From: Erythrophleum ivorense
Lineage: Eukaryota; Streptophyta; Magnoliopsida; Fabales; Fabaceae
Length of the DNA stretch: 64,000 nt
NCBI GenBank assembly: GCA_026724425.1
Contig: JAIUCV010000083.1
Span: 1,054,001 to 1,118,000 of the forward strand
Direction: 5' to 3'
Made by a program: the position numbers and the translations under genes
Notes under the pieces: generated by a model
Seen by the model: the letters and a program-made list of their open reading frames with translations, nothing else
Told to the model about the DNA's origin: nothing
Databases searched by the model: none
In this document: positions 20,865 to 31,454 of the stretch, one piece after another
Layout: each line of letters begins with the position of its first letter
Numbering within the stretch: the first letter of the stretch is position 1

Positions 20865-23800
20865 TGTAGTAACCCTGAAGTGGGATGAGAGATGATGACT
20901 GATGATCATATTGGAGAGGATCCAGAGATCATATAGAGTGTTTCGGTCGAAGAACATTTGAAGACGAACGAGTAGAATTGAAGATAGAACGGGAGAAACC
21001 GTTATGGGACGGTACGGTCGATCCGGGTAAAGACGGACAAGAGCTCGATCGAGTGGGAAGAAGAGCCGACTGACCAAACGTGGTCCGAATGGGATGAAAA
21101 CTTGGGGACAACAATAAGACCCCAAAACAAACCATCTGGTCGAGACAGATGTTGATTTGGACGAGCGGATCTTGAGATATGAGTTTTACCGCCTGATGGC
21201 TATGCCGAAGGGTGGGAAGCTTATATCGATGATCGGGTAACGACTCGGAGGAACTGAGTATGGACGACTATCAAGCGAAGTGATAGGGACGTGACCAAGG
21301 TGAGAAATGGTCATGGGAAGGTCAGCACGTAAGGATAGCCACGGATAAAAATTATTGGCCGCGGGACGATCGTTGGATGTGCACGATCGCGGTACGGATC
21401 GAGTGTGGGATGCGATCGCGGTACGGACGAAGAACGGGACGCGATCGTGGTTCGGATGGAGAGTGGGACGGATTGGTTGGGGAAAACTATCCCCACATGT
21501 GTTAAAATACACATGTCATCATACACATGGGACGGATTGGTTGGTTGAAAGTTAAATGAGGACATATGTCACACCAAGAGAGTTTCTTAGGTGTGTGACT
21601 CCTTAAAGCTACTTGCTGACTTGTTGAAGCTACTTGCTGGAGGTGTTGGCTCGGGAAGGAGCATGGCAAGCTAGCCTAGGTGTGTGACTCCCTGAAGCTA
21701 TTTGCTTGAGGTGTTGGCGTGGGAGTGAGCATGGGAAGCTAGCTTAGGTGTGTGACTCCTTAAAGCTACTTGCTGACTTGTTGAAGCTACTTGCTGGAGG
21801 TGTTGGCTTGGGAAGGAGCAGGGCAAGCTATCCCAGGTGTGTGGCGCCCATGGAGGAAGCTAGCCCTTAGGCCAGCACGATGTGTCGCCGGTTTAAGGCT
21901 TGCTCCTCCGCATGTGAAGAAAACCTCGCCATTTGTCCGTGAAAGTGTCTGGACGGTATTGGACCGTCAATCACCCTCACTTGCCTATAAATAGAGCCTC
22001 CTGACCCCTTGTGCTTCCATTTACCATTCCTTGTTTTGCTCCTTTGCCTTAAAACCGAGAAAGAGAGAGTTAAGAGAGAAAAGAGTGTGAAATCTTTTCT
22101 TTAAGTGTGAGTGAGAGTAGAGAAGCTTTGGAGAGAAAGCTTAAGAGAGAGAATAGATTGGTAGTGTGAGGCGTAGCTAGTGGTGAAGGCTAGGCTGTTC
22201 ATCAAGCGGTTTTGGTGAGTTTTCGATGATAGCTCCGAGAGTAGCTATGTTTGTGTGATGCATGTAGAATCAAGTAGAAACTTGTAGGTTTCTTTTGATT
22301 AGGTGCATGCATATTGTGTGGCGGTTGTTAGTATGTGTTATACTAACTTTGTGGTTGCAGGAAGTATGTACGTTAAGCAAGGAGGCTAACGTTATACTTT
22401 GTGTGGTTGTGCGGTTTTAACTTCGGTTAAACCGATGTGGTTGCATGCATGTTCGGATCCAAGGAAAACATGGGTTGTTGTTCCTTGTGATTGATTGCAT
22501 GTTGTGTGATATATGTGAGGTAGTGAAAGCATAGTAGAGATGCTTGTGTGTGATTTGACTAACGTGTTGTGGTGTAGGGAAGGAGAGAAACGCCTAAGTG
22601 TTGTCATGAACTAACGGATTTTAGTGCAGGGATGAAGAACACTTAGAGCGGTTTCTGTGTAACCTATTGCATGTTGATGCTCTGAGGTTGTGACATGATT
22701 ATTCAAGTATCTTTGTTGAATAATTATGTATTTTCTTAAGACTAACACATGTGACGTGATTCACTGTGTTAAGGTTCTTATGAAAATGGTTCGGTGGACA
22801 TGGCATGTGTTGCATCGCTACACTTAGTACAAGTATGGTGGATAACAAGAGGTTATCCCACATACTGTGTCGAACATGTGGTGGTGGGTGCAAAGAAAGG
22901 CTAAACCTTATGCAGTCCAAGGGTGTGTTAAATGTGTATGTCTTTGGCAGCATATTGCACTCGCGGATGCATAGAGGAGGCTGAGTAGGGACTTAGACCC
23001 CACGATGTTCAGTGTAGGATGGCGAACAATGAATGTTGCACCAAGGGCTAGTGGTGAATAACAAGTGGTTATGTCACACTATGCCGGGAAGGACGTAAGG
23101 TGAGTGCCACGAGGGCAGGTCACGTACTTACGTTCGTTGTGTGTGAGTTTTGGAACTAGGATCATGTATTCGTGTTTAGCATGATCTTTACGTTCTTTTG
23201 TGTGTGAGGAGAAGGACGTATGGAATAGACAGCCCGGGATGTGACCATCTGGGAGACAGAACTCGTGTGGGTTGTGATCCAACGGGATGTGACTGTCTGG
23301 GAGATGGAACTCGGGTAGTGATGTTCTATTCCGCGTGCCTTTGTGTGTGAGTTTAGGAGCTAGGATCATGTACTCGTGTTAGGCATGATCTTAGGGGTAC
23401 ACACGGTGTTCTTGCTGCCCTGACGGACGTTCACTGAGAAACCCTCTTGGATGGTCCTGAAGGATGACTCAGAGTGTACTTGGGTAGCTCCCATGGCTGA
23501 GTACACACAACGGTGTGTTTGGAAACGCCTAGTTGCGCTTTCGGCGCAGCGGAAGCGGCTAGGTGGGCTAATCGGCTGCCCGTGGTGTGGTGGGATTAGT
23601 TCGGGTTAACCGGTTGACTGGGTTAACACGGTTAACTCCCGATTGCAGTTCAGGCCTAGTGTGACTTTGTGTTTGCTAGGTGCGGATGTGTAGGTCTACG
23701 GAAACCGTGGTGTACTATAGAGGCCTCTAGGTCGAGCGGGGCTGGATAGTGTGTGTGGTGTGTGTAGAGTGTTTCTTGTGTGATAGAAACCTCTAGGTTG

Positions 23801-24022
23801 AGCAGTGGCTCGTTAGAGTGTTGTGTGTGTAGAGAGTGTTCTTCTGGGAAGAACCTCTCGGGTGTTAGATCACTAGTGTGTTGTGATCTTGGAGTTACTC
23901 GGGATGAGTAATCTCTTGTGTTGTTAGGATAACTTGTAAGAGTTATCCTTGTGTTTTGTCTTGGCAGGTTGAAGAGCGTGGTGATAGACAATACGGTTGT
24001 ATTGGTCTATGGCGTGAGCTAG
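20865..24022 (+). repeat. T-family LTR, plus orientation (palindrome P2, left arm)
   Basis: 3' LTR of the plus-strand T element, starting TGTAGTAACC after its PPT. TATA box at 21986-21993. GACGGT/ACCGTC inverted repeat lies just upstream of TATA. The LTR is cut near 24022 within CTAG, where it joins the inverted LTR, losing about 540 bp at its 3' end plus the palindrome centre. Confidence 0.88.
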
Positions 24023-26702
24023 CCGCTTCCGCTGCACCGAAAGCGCAACTAGACATTTCCAAACACACCGTCGTGTGTACTCAGCAATGGGAGCTACCAG
24101 AGTACACTCTGAGTCATCCTTCAGGACCATCCAAGAGGGTTTCTCAGTGAACGTCCGTCAGGGCAGCAAGAACACCGTGTGTACCCCTAAGATCATGCCT
24201 AACACGAGTACATGATCCTAGCTCCTAAACTCACACACAAAGGCATGCGGAATAGAACATCACTACCCGAGTTCCATCTCCCAGACAGTCACATCCCATT
24301 GGATCACAACCCACATGAGTTACGTCTCCCAGATGGTCACATCCCGGGCTGTCTATTCCATACGTCCTTCTCCTCACACACAAAAGAACGTAAATATCAT
24401 GCTAAACACGAATACATGATCCTAGTTCCAAAACTCACACACAAGGAACGTAAGTACGTGACCTGCCCTCGTGGCACTCACCTTACGTCCTTCCCGGCAT
24501 AGTGTGACATAACCACTTGTTATTCACCACTAGCCCTTGGTGCAACATTCATTGTTCGCCATCCTACACTGAACATCGTGGGGTCTAAGTCCCTACTCAG
24601 CCTCCTCTATGCATCCGCGAGTGCAATATGCTGCCAAAGACATACACATTTAACACACCCTTGGACTGCATAAGGTTTACCCTTTCTTTGCACCCACCAC
24701 CACATGTTCGACACAGTATGTGGCATAACCTCTTGTTATCCACCATACTTGTACTAAGTGTAGCGATGCAACACATGCCATGTCCACCGAACCATTTTCA
24801 TAAGAACCTTAACACAGTGAATCACGTCACATGTGTTAGTCTTAAGAAAATACATAATTATTCAACAAAGATACTTGAATAATCATGTCACAACCTCAGA
24901 GCATCAACATGCAATAGGTTACACAGAAACCGCTCTAAGTGTTCTTCATCCCTGCACTAAAATCCATTAGTTCATGACAACACTTAGGCGTTTCTCTCCT
25001 TCCCTACACCACAACTCGTTAGTCAAATCACACACAAGCATCTCTACTATGCTTTCACTACTTCACATATATCACACAACATGCAATCAATCACAAGGAA
25101 CAACAACCCATGTTTTCCTTGGATCCGAACATGCATGCAACCACATCGGTTTAACCGAAGTTAAAACCGCACAACCACACAAAGTATAACGTTAGCCTCC
25201 TTGCTTAACGTACATACTTCCTGCAACCACAAAGTTAGTATAACACATACTAACAACCGCCACACAATATGCATGCACCTAATCAAAAGAAACCTACAAG
25301 TTTCTACTTGATTCTACATGCATCACACAAACATAGCTACTCTCGGAGCTATCATCGAAAACTCACCAAAACCGCTTGATGAACAGCCTAGCCTTCACCA
25401 CTAGCTACGCCTCACACCACCAAGCTATTCTCACTCTTAAGCTTTCTCTCCAAAGCTTCTCTACTCTCACTCACACTTAAAGAAAAGATTTCACACTCTT
25501 TTCTCTCTTAACTCTCTCTTGCTCGGTTTTAAGGCAAAAGAGCAAAACAAGGAATGGTAAATGGAAGCACAAGGGGTCAGGAGGCTCTATTTATAGGCAA
25601 GTGAGGGTGATTGACGGTCTAATACCGTCCAGACACTTTCACGGACAAATGGCGAGGTTTCCTTCACATGCGGAGGAGCAAGCCTTAAACCGGCGACACC
25701 TCGTGCTGGCCTAAGGGCTAGCTATCTCCATGGGCGCCACACACCTGGGATAGCTTGCCCTGCTCCTTCCCAAGCCAACACCTCCAGAAAGTAGCTTCAA
25801 CAAGTCAGCAAGTAGCTTTAAGGAGTCACACACCTAAGCTAGCTTCCCATGCTCACTCCCACGCCAACACCTCAAGCAAATAGCTTCAAGGAGTCACACA
25901 CCTAGGCTAGCTTGCCATGCTCCTTTCTAAGACAACACCTCCAGCAAGTAGCTTCAACAAGTCAGCAAGTAGCTTTAAGGAGTCACACACCTAAGAAACT
26001 TTCTTGGTGTGACATATGTCTTCATTTAACTTTCAACCAATCATAGGATGACATGTGTATTTTAACACAAGTGGGGATAGTTTTCCCCAACCAATCCGTC
26101 CCACTCTCCATCCGGACCACGATCGCGTCCCGTTCTTCGTCCGTACCGCGATCGCCTCCCACACTCGATTAGTACTGCGATCGTGCACATCCAACGATCG
26201 TCCCGCGGCCAATAATTTTTATCTGTGGCTATCCTTACGTGCTGACCTTCCCATGACCATTTCTCACCTTGGTCACGTCCCTATCACTTCGCTTGATAGT
26301 CGGCCATACTCAGTTCATCCGAGTCGTTACCCGATCATCGATATAAGCTTCCCACCCTTCGGCATAGCCATCAGGCGGTAAAACTCATATCTCAAGATCC
26401 GCTCGTCCAAATTAACTTCTGTCTCGACCAGATAGTTTGTTTTGGGGTCTTCTTGTTGTCCCCAAGTTTTCATCCCATTCGGACAACGTTTGGTCAGTCG
26501 GCTCTTCTTCCCACTCGATCGAGCTCTTGTCCGTCTTTACCCGGATCGACCGTACCGTCCCATAACGGTTTCTCCCGTTCTATCTTCAATTCTACTCGTT
26601 CGTCTTCAAATATTCTTCGACCGAAACACTCTATATGATCTCTGGATCCTCTCCAATATGATCATCAGTCATAATCTCTCATCCCACTTCAGGGTTACTA
26701 CA
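24023..26702 (-). repeat. T-family LTR, minus orientation (palindrome P2, right arm)
   Basis: 3' LTR of the minus-strand T element: on the minus strand the PPT (26703-26715) is followed by TGTAGTAACC at 26702. Minus TATA box TATAAATA at 25588-25595. Sequence is the reverse complement of the left arm through U3, R and part of U5. The LTR end is missing because of the junction at 24022. Confidence 0.88.
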
Positions 26703-26929
26703 TTCTCCCCCACTTATAAGAATTCGTCCCCGAATTCTACACCAAAGCCTCATCGCCATAGGTTAGATCTTGTCTAAGTTCTTCTAGCCTCTCTGGTTCG
26801 ACCGCATTTGGATCCGGAACATGTTTCCTTAGCATGGAAACATGAAACACTGGATGCCATCAACCCCACTCCCCCCATGACTCGGTATGGCCCTACGTAG
26901 CGTACCGCTAGCTTGCCCACCTTACTGAA
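26703..26929 (-). pseudogene. 3' end of minus-strand T integrase (C-terminal part) and PPT
   Basis: PPT AAGTGGGGGAGAA on the minus strand at 26703-26715, with the same flanking GAATTCG palindrome as at 20829. Upstream (rising coordinates) coding gives VGKLAVRYVGPYRVMG, but the chromodomain-like end seen at 19528-19700 is deleted. Compared with copy 2 (52693-52954), about 38 bp near 26855 are also missing, shifting the frame. Interrupted at 26929/26930 by the Tat element; continues at 35530. Confidence 0.8.
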
Positions 26930-27430
26930 TGTTGGGGTCGGATTCCACCCTGAGACATCGTCATTTGGATTGGGCAAATGGGGGAAGATCGAGCTGAACC
27001 GCACCAAACCGGGCCGAACCGGGCGTCAAACCGAAGACCAGCCGGAAACTTCTCGATGGGCCGAACCAACATCCGACGGAGCGATTCAAGCCGAGGCCCA
27101 TCAAAGACTTTCCTTAAACTGAAGTCGGCGCGAGCCACAAAGGAAAGTTTACATTTATTGTGGAGTCGGCGCGAGCAGAAAAGGAAAGTTTACATTTTTG
27201 CGTAAAGTCGGTTGTAAAAATCGGTTCCTATTCTCTTATAAATAGGAACCGATAGTCATTATTTGAGGGATCACTTTTCACACAGAAAAAGGCACACGCC
27301 ACACATATTGTAGCTCGCATAACAGCTAATAAAATAACCATCATTTGGATCGATCCTTGTGTTTACTTACGAAATTCTCGGCTCTCCCTAAAAACACTAA
27401 AAGTATCGTAGTGCAGTTTCGGCTCGCACA
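26930..27430 (+). repeat. 5' LTR of Tat element, copy 1
   Basis: TG...CA ends, 501 bp. TATA box TATAAATA at 27237-27244 sits in a perfect 13-bp inverted repeat. Two GTCGGCGCGAGC boxes lie at about 27124 and 27164. Confidence 0.92.
27220..27253. promoter_or_regulatory. TATA box inside a 13-bp perfect inverted repeat
   Basis: ATCGGTTCCTATT (27220-27232) and AATAGGAACCGAT (27241-27253) are perfect reverse complements around CTCTTATA. The TATA box TATAAATA overlaps the loop and right arm. It is kept in the other three Tat LTRs, with one mismatch in two of them. Confidence 0.85.
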
Positions 27431-27450
27431 ATTTGGCGCTAGAAGGAGGG
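27431..27450 (+). other. Probable primer binding site of Tat element
   Basis: ATTTGGCGCTAGAAGGAGGG follows the LTR end directly. The TTTGGCGC start is usual for Tat/Athila PBS sites. I could not decide which tRNA it pairs with. Confidence 0.65.
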
Positions 27451-27488
27451 GGGGTATTTGAGACTAGAAAACACAAGAGCTCGACGAG

Positions 27489-28103
27489 ATGACTGACGGA
27501 GAATTGAATAGATCGACACCAACCGGTTTGCAGAACGGGGACAGCGAGACAACAGTTCAGACGGAAGCGGAAAAGATCGCTGCCCTTCAGAAGCAGACCG
27601 AAGAGCAAGAGGTTTTGAACAGCTCGTTGACGCAAGAGCTCGCAACCTTGCGAGCCCAACTAGAAGAGAAAGAAGCACGAGGTGTCGCGCGACGTAAAAA
27701 TTCCCATCCAAAAAATCTGGCTTTCGACTCCCAGGCTGACGAAGTGGATGGAGAAGAAGAGGACGACGTGGAAGAAACCCCGGAACGAGAGGAAACAGAA
27801 TCCGAATCAGATGGTTCGCCACCGCCACTTCAGAAGAAGAAGAAGCAAAACCAAGTCAAGAGCGCGCCGCCAACCAAACCAATACGAATTAACTTAGGAG
27901 ATCCGCTCCCCAGCGAAATCACTCCCGAGGCGCTGACCAAAGCCCTGAGGCAGATAATGTTGGAAAGCAAAGGAACTGATAAGGCGACGGGGCAGGAAAC
28001 CGGTGATTCACCAAGCTCAGATCCTGCGGAGCTCGCCGAAGCAAAACGGTTTAGCCAATCTCTTATAGCAATTACAGATCACCGGCGAGATCGAGCCGCC
28101 TAA
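27489..28103 (+). pseudogene. gag: Tat gag, N-terminal part, truncated
   Basis: ATG 27489 lies 58 bp after the LTR. The first 70 residues form a likely coiled coil (EAEKIAALQKQTEEQEVLN). An acidic stretch (EVDGEEEDDVEETPEREE) and a Lys-rich stretch follow, then ITPEALTKALRQIMLES. Near 28060 the sequence jumps out of gag to the protease-RT linker, so the capsid domain, zinc knuckle and protease are lost. The frame ends at TAA 28101-28103; copy 2 has CAA there and runs on to 54179. Both copies share the deletion. Confidence 0.75.
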
Positions 28104-28857
28104 AAAGAAAGCCGCCAAAAACAAGGCAGCGAGAGAGAAAGCAGGCAAAAATGAGGATCCCGTCATCGAAGAACCAAGCTGTGAAGCGGTAATATCCGTC
28201 TGCATAGACGAGCAGAACCCAGAAAGGTGTGTGGAGATCGGAGCAAACCTAAACGAGACAATAAGAGAGGAATTGATCTCCTTTTTGAAAGAAAACGTCA
28301 ACACCTTCGCTTGGACAGCCGAGGATATGCCGGGGATAGATATCAACATCGCCTGCCATGAGCTGAATGTCGACCCGACGTTCAAACCGGTCAAACAGAA
28401 GCGAAGAAGATTGGGGCATGAGCGGTTAAAGGCAGTAAACGACGAGGTGGAACGCCTCTTGAAAGTGGGCTCGATCGCCGAGGCAAAATACCCAGAGTGG
28501 CTTGCTAACCCAGTAGTGGTCAAAAAGAAGAACGGAAAATGGCGGGTTTGCATAGATTTCACGGATCTGAATAAGGCATGCCCAAAGGATAGTTTCCCGC
28601 TCCCTCATATTGACCGGATCGTAGAAGCGACGGCGGGAAACGAACTGCTGACCTTCATGGATGCCTTCTCAGGCTATAATCAGATCCGGATGCACCCCGA
28701 CGACAGAGAAAAGACGGCGTTCCAAACAGAGCGAGGCATCTATTGCTACAAAGTCATGCCGTTCGGACTCAAGAATGCGGGAGCGACATACCAACGGCTC
28801 GTGAACAGGCGAAATCCTAGAGCAATCGCTTCGCCTCAATTTCGGTGCGTCGAATAA
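28075..28857 (+). pseudogene. pol: Tat reverse transcriptase, N-terminal half
   Basis: The frame is open from about 28066 with a Lys-rich linker (PPKKKAAKNKAAREKAGK), reaches the RT entry NVNTFAWTAEDMPGID, and holds HELNVDPTFKPVKQKRR, WLANPVVVKKKNGKWRVCID, ACPKDSFPLPHIDRIVEA, MDAFSGYNQIRMHPDD and MPFGLKNAGATYQRLVN. Near 28810 it jumps to RNase H sequence in a different frame and ends in a stop at 28857. The catalytic palm motif is deleted, so it cannot synthesise DNA. Confidence 0.9.
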
Positions 28858-30538
28858 TGAAGCAGAATACGAAGCCCTGATAGCAGGGCTAAGGCTGGCA
28901 CTTGGAATCGGAGCCCAAGATATACACGCCTATTGTGATTCTCAGCTCGTCGCGAATCAATTCAGCGGAGAATACGCCACTAAGGACGAAAGGATGGAAG
29001 CATATCTCGGGGTCGTCAAGAACCTGGCCGGACAATTCAGCAAATTCTCCTTGGAACGAATCCCGTGAGGCGAGAATACTCAAGCCGATGCCTTGGCATC
29101 GCTGGCCTCGACCTCCGATCCGGACCTAAAAAGGATAATCCCGGTGGAGTTTATCGAGCGCCCTAGCATCGATGTGGGTGAACCAGAAGTTCTGATGACA
29201 ATAATCGAAGACGAACCTGAAGATGCTGGCGAACCCATTGGAAATCAACCCACGGCAATGGAGATAGACGACAACGCAGAGTATGGGTGCGACCAGGACT
29301 GGCTGGGTCCGATCCGCCTCAACATAGCAGATGGTGAGGTCCCGGCAGACAAATGGGCGGCTCGCAAACTGAAAGCTCAAGCGGCTCGTTATATTCTGAT
29401 CAGAGACGCCGTGTTCAGATGGAGGCTATCCGGCCCATTACTCAACTGCGTGGAAGGAAAAGATGCGCGAAAAATAATGGAAGAAGTCCATAGCGGCTCG
29501 TGTGGAAATCACTCTGGTGGGCGAGCCTTAGCTATCAAAATTAAACGACACGGATACTTTTGGCCAACAATGATCAGCGATTGCGAAAAATTCACAAGGA
29601 AATGCGAAAAATGCCAACGACACGCGCCCACGATACATCAACCGGCCGAGCTGTTATCTTCCATCTCCGCACCTTATCCATTCATGAAGTGGTCAATGGA
29701 TATCGTCGGACCGCTGCATAAGTCGAAGCAGAAGAGATTCTTATTGGTCCTAACCGATTACTTCTCCAAATGGGTCGAAGCAGAGTCATATGCAAGTATC
29801 AAAGATTCCCAGGTCGAGCAGTTCATATGGAAAAACATCATATGTCGGCACGGCGTCCCTCACGAGATCGTTACCGACAACGGTTCGCAGTTTATATCAG
29901 CAAAGTTCCAAAAATTCTGCGACAAATGGAAGATCCGTCTCAGCAAATCAACGCCTCGATACCCTCAGGGGAACGGTCAAGCTGAGGCGACCAACAAGAC
30001 AATCCTGGACGGCCTCAAGAAACGACTCGACGAAAAGAAGGGTCGTTGGGCGGACGAACTTGAAGGGGTGCTTTGGTCACATCGAACGACTCCGAAGCGA
30101 GCCACGGGCGAAACCCCATTCACACTTGTTTACGGAACAGAGTGCGTCATTCCCCCCGAAGTGCATTTTCCCGGAGTACGCCGATGGTTGTTACCAGAAC
30201 AAGCAGACTGCAACCATATGATGATGCTGGACGAGCTGGATTTGATCAACGAACGGCGTGACCAAGCACTTATCAGGATCCAGAACTATCAGCAATCCGC
30301 GGCTAAGTACTACAACTCTAATGTCCGAGCCAGGAGATTCAGAGCAGGAGACCTAGTTCTCAGAAAAGTGTTCCAAAACACCGCAGAGAGAAACGCTGGA
30401 AAGCTGGGTGCGAATTGGGAAGGTCCTTACAAGATCACTGAAACAGTTCGCCCGGGAGCTTATCGGCTCGAAAACATGGCTTGCGAAGCAATACCGAAGC
30501 CATGGAACGTTATGCATCTCAAGAAGTACTACCAATAA
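28836..30538 (+). pseudogene. pol: Tat RNase H remnant and integrase, copy 1
   Basis: RNase H enters at FGASNNEAEYEALIAGLRL with AYCDSQLVANQFSGEY; its first catalytic segment is deleted. TGA at 29066-29068 (CGA in copy 2) interrupts just before NTQADALASLAST. From 29093 the frame is open to 30538. The integrase zinc finger is HSGSCGNHSGG...CEKCQRHAP. The core has MDIVGPLHKSKQKRF, VTDNGSQF and GQAEATNKTILDG (DDE residues present). The C-terminus has GDLVLRKVFQNTAERNAGK and GPYKITETVRPGAYRLE and ends LKKYYQ. Apart from the upstream stop, the integrase looks whole. Confidence 0.9.
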
Positions 30539-30586
30539 GGCGCGAGGCGCCATCACCTAGAACTACGCGTGACTTGATCCCCGCGA

Positions 30587-30655
30587 GGGGTACGTAGGCA
30601 GTTCACTTTCGAGTGGATTCAGTTGCCCCCCTAAAAAAAAAGGGGGGGGGGAGTG
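30587..30655 (+). other. Tat conserved post-pol motif and C/A/G tracts
   Basis: GGGGTACGTAGGCA (30587-30600), just after the pol stop, is a block often found after pol in Tat elements. It is followed by GTTGCCCCCC, an A run and a run of about ten G (about 30623-30650), which could fold as C-run against G-run. Copy 2 has a longer G run near 56670. Confidence 0.6.
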
Positions 30656-30690
30656 GGGTACGTGGTTATACACTCCCATTCAAATGCAAC

Positions 30691-30891
30691 ACGGTTCGCC
30701 GTTAAACGCATTCTATCTTCGCTAACACGGTTTACCGTTAACGCACCCTCAAAATCCTTGTAACGCGGCTCGCCGCTAAACACAACGATAAATAAAATTC
30801 ACACATCAATTCTCTTAAACAGTTCGCTGTTAACATCTCGATAAAAACTCATAAACTGCCCCGAGCCGAATGTTGTTGGCCATAACATTCG
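30691..30891. repeat. Serial hairpins with covarying stems in Tat 3' region
   Basis: ACGG-TTCG-CCGT (30691-30702), ACGGT-TT-ACCGT (30727-30738), GCGG-CTCG-CCGC (30765-30776), AACAG-TTCG-CTGTT (30818-30831) and CGAATGTT...AACATTCG (30867-30891). Loops TTCG/CTCG are kept while both sides of the stem change together. Copy 2 has the same set at about 56720-56920. Confidence 0.75.
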
Positions 30892-30988
30892 ATCATCTCA
30901 AACATCTTATTACACTCTCACGCGCGCGCTAAACAAATATGATCACCATCGTTTATTCTGACCCGTTAATCACTAATAGATGAGGACA

Positions 30989-31327
30989 CGGCAAAAACTG
31001 GAATAAATCGATCAGAAACCCAACATAAACGCTTCGCAGCAACGTTGGTCTAATTTAATTCGTCGCTATTTCGACCCGCGGCTTTCTGATTGAGCTGTCC
31101 GCGGCAAAAACTGAAATAAGTTGACAAAAACCCAACATAAACGCTCCGTAGCAACGTTGGTCTAATTTGTTATCATCATTATTCCAAATCGCAGCTCGCA
31201 AAACGATGGGTTCGCGGTAAACAGTGGTAAGTTGACCAAGCCCAATATATTAAACATTTCGTGGAAAACATTGGTATAATACTAAGACGCCTCGCAGACA
31301 TATTTGTTTCGACTGGCAAGCATTTCA
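30989..31327 (+). repeat. Three 113-bp degenerate tandem repeats in Tat
   Basis: Units start CGGCAAAAACTG (30989), CGGCAAAAACTG (31102) and CGGTAAACAGTG (31215), an exact 113-bp step each time. Shared blocks are CCCAACATAAACGCT and GCAACGTTGGTCTAATTT. The third unit is the most decayed. No coding role is seen. Confidence 0.8.
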
Positions 31328-31454
31328 TCAAGCTAAATCGTTCGATCAGATAACGGTTCGATCAAATGTATCCTAAAAAGTCTGTGGATAAAGCCGTCCA
31401 GGCACTAAGTACAAAAACAAAATAAAAGCCATCAAGGCAGCATATAAAAAAAAA

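Noticed and set aside
30640..30660. G-run as a G-quadruplex
   Set aside because: It is one long G run plus one short G4 block, without four separated runs; run length also differs between copies, as expected for slippage.
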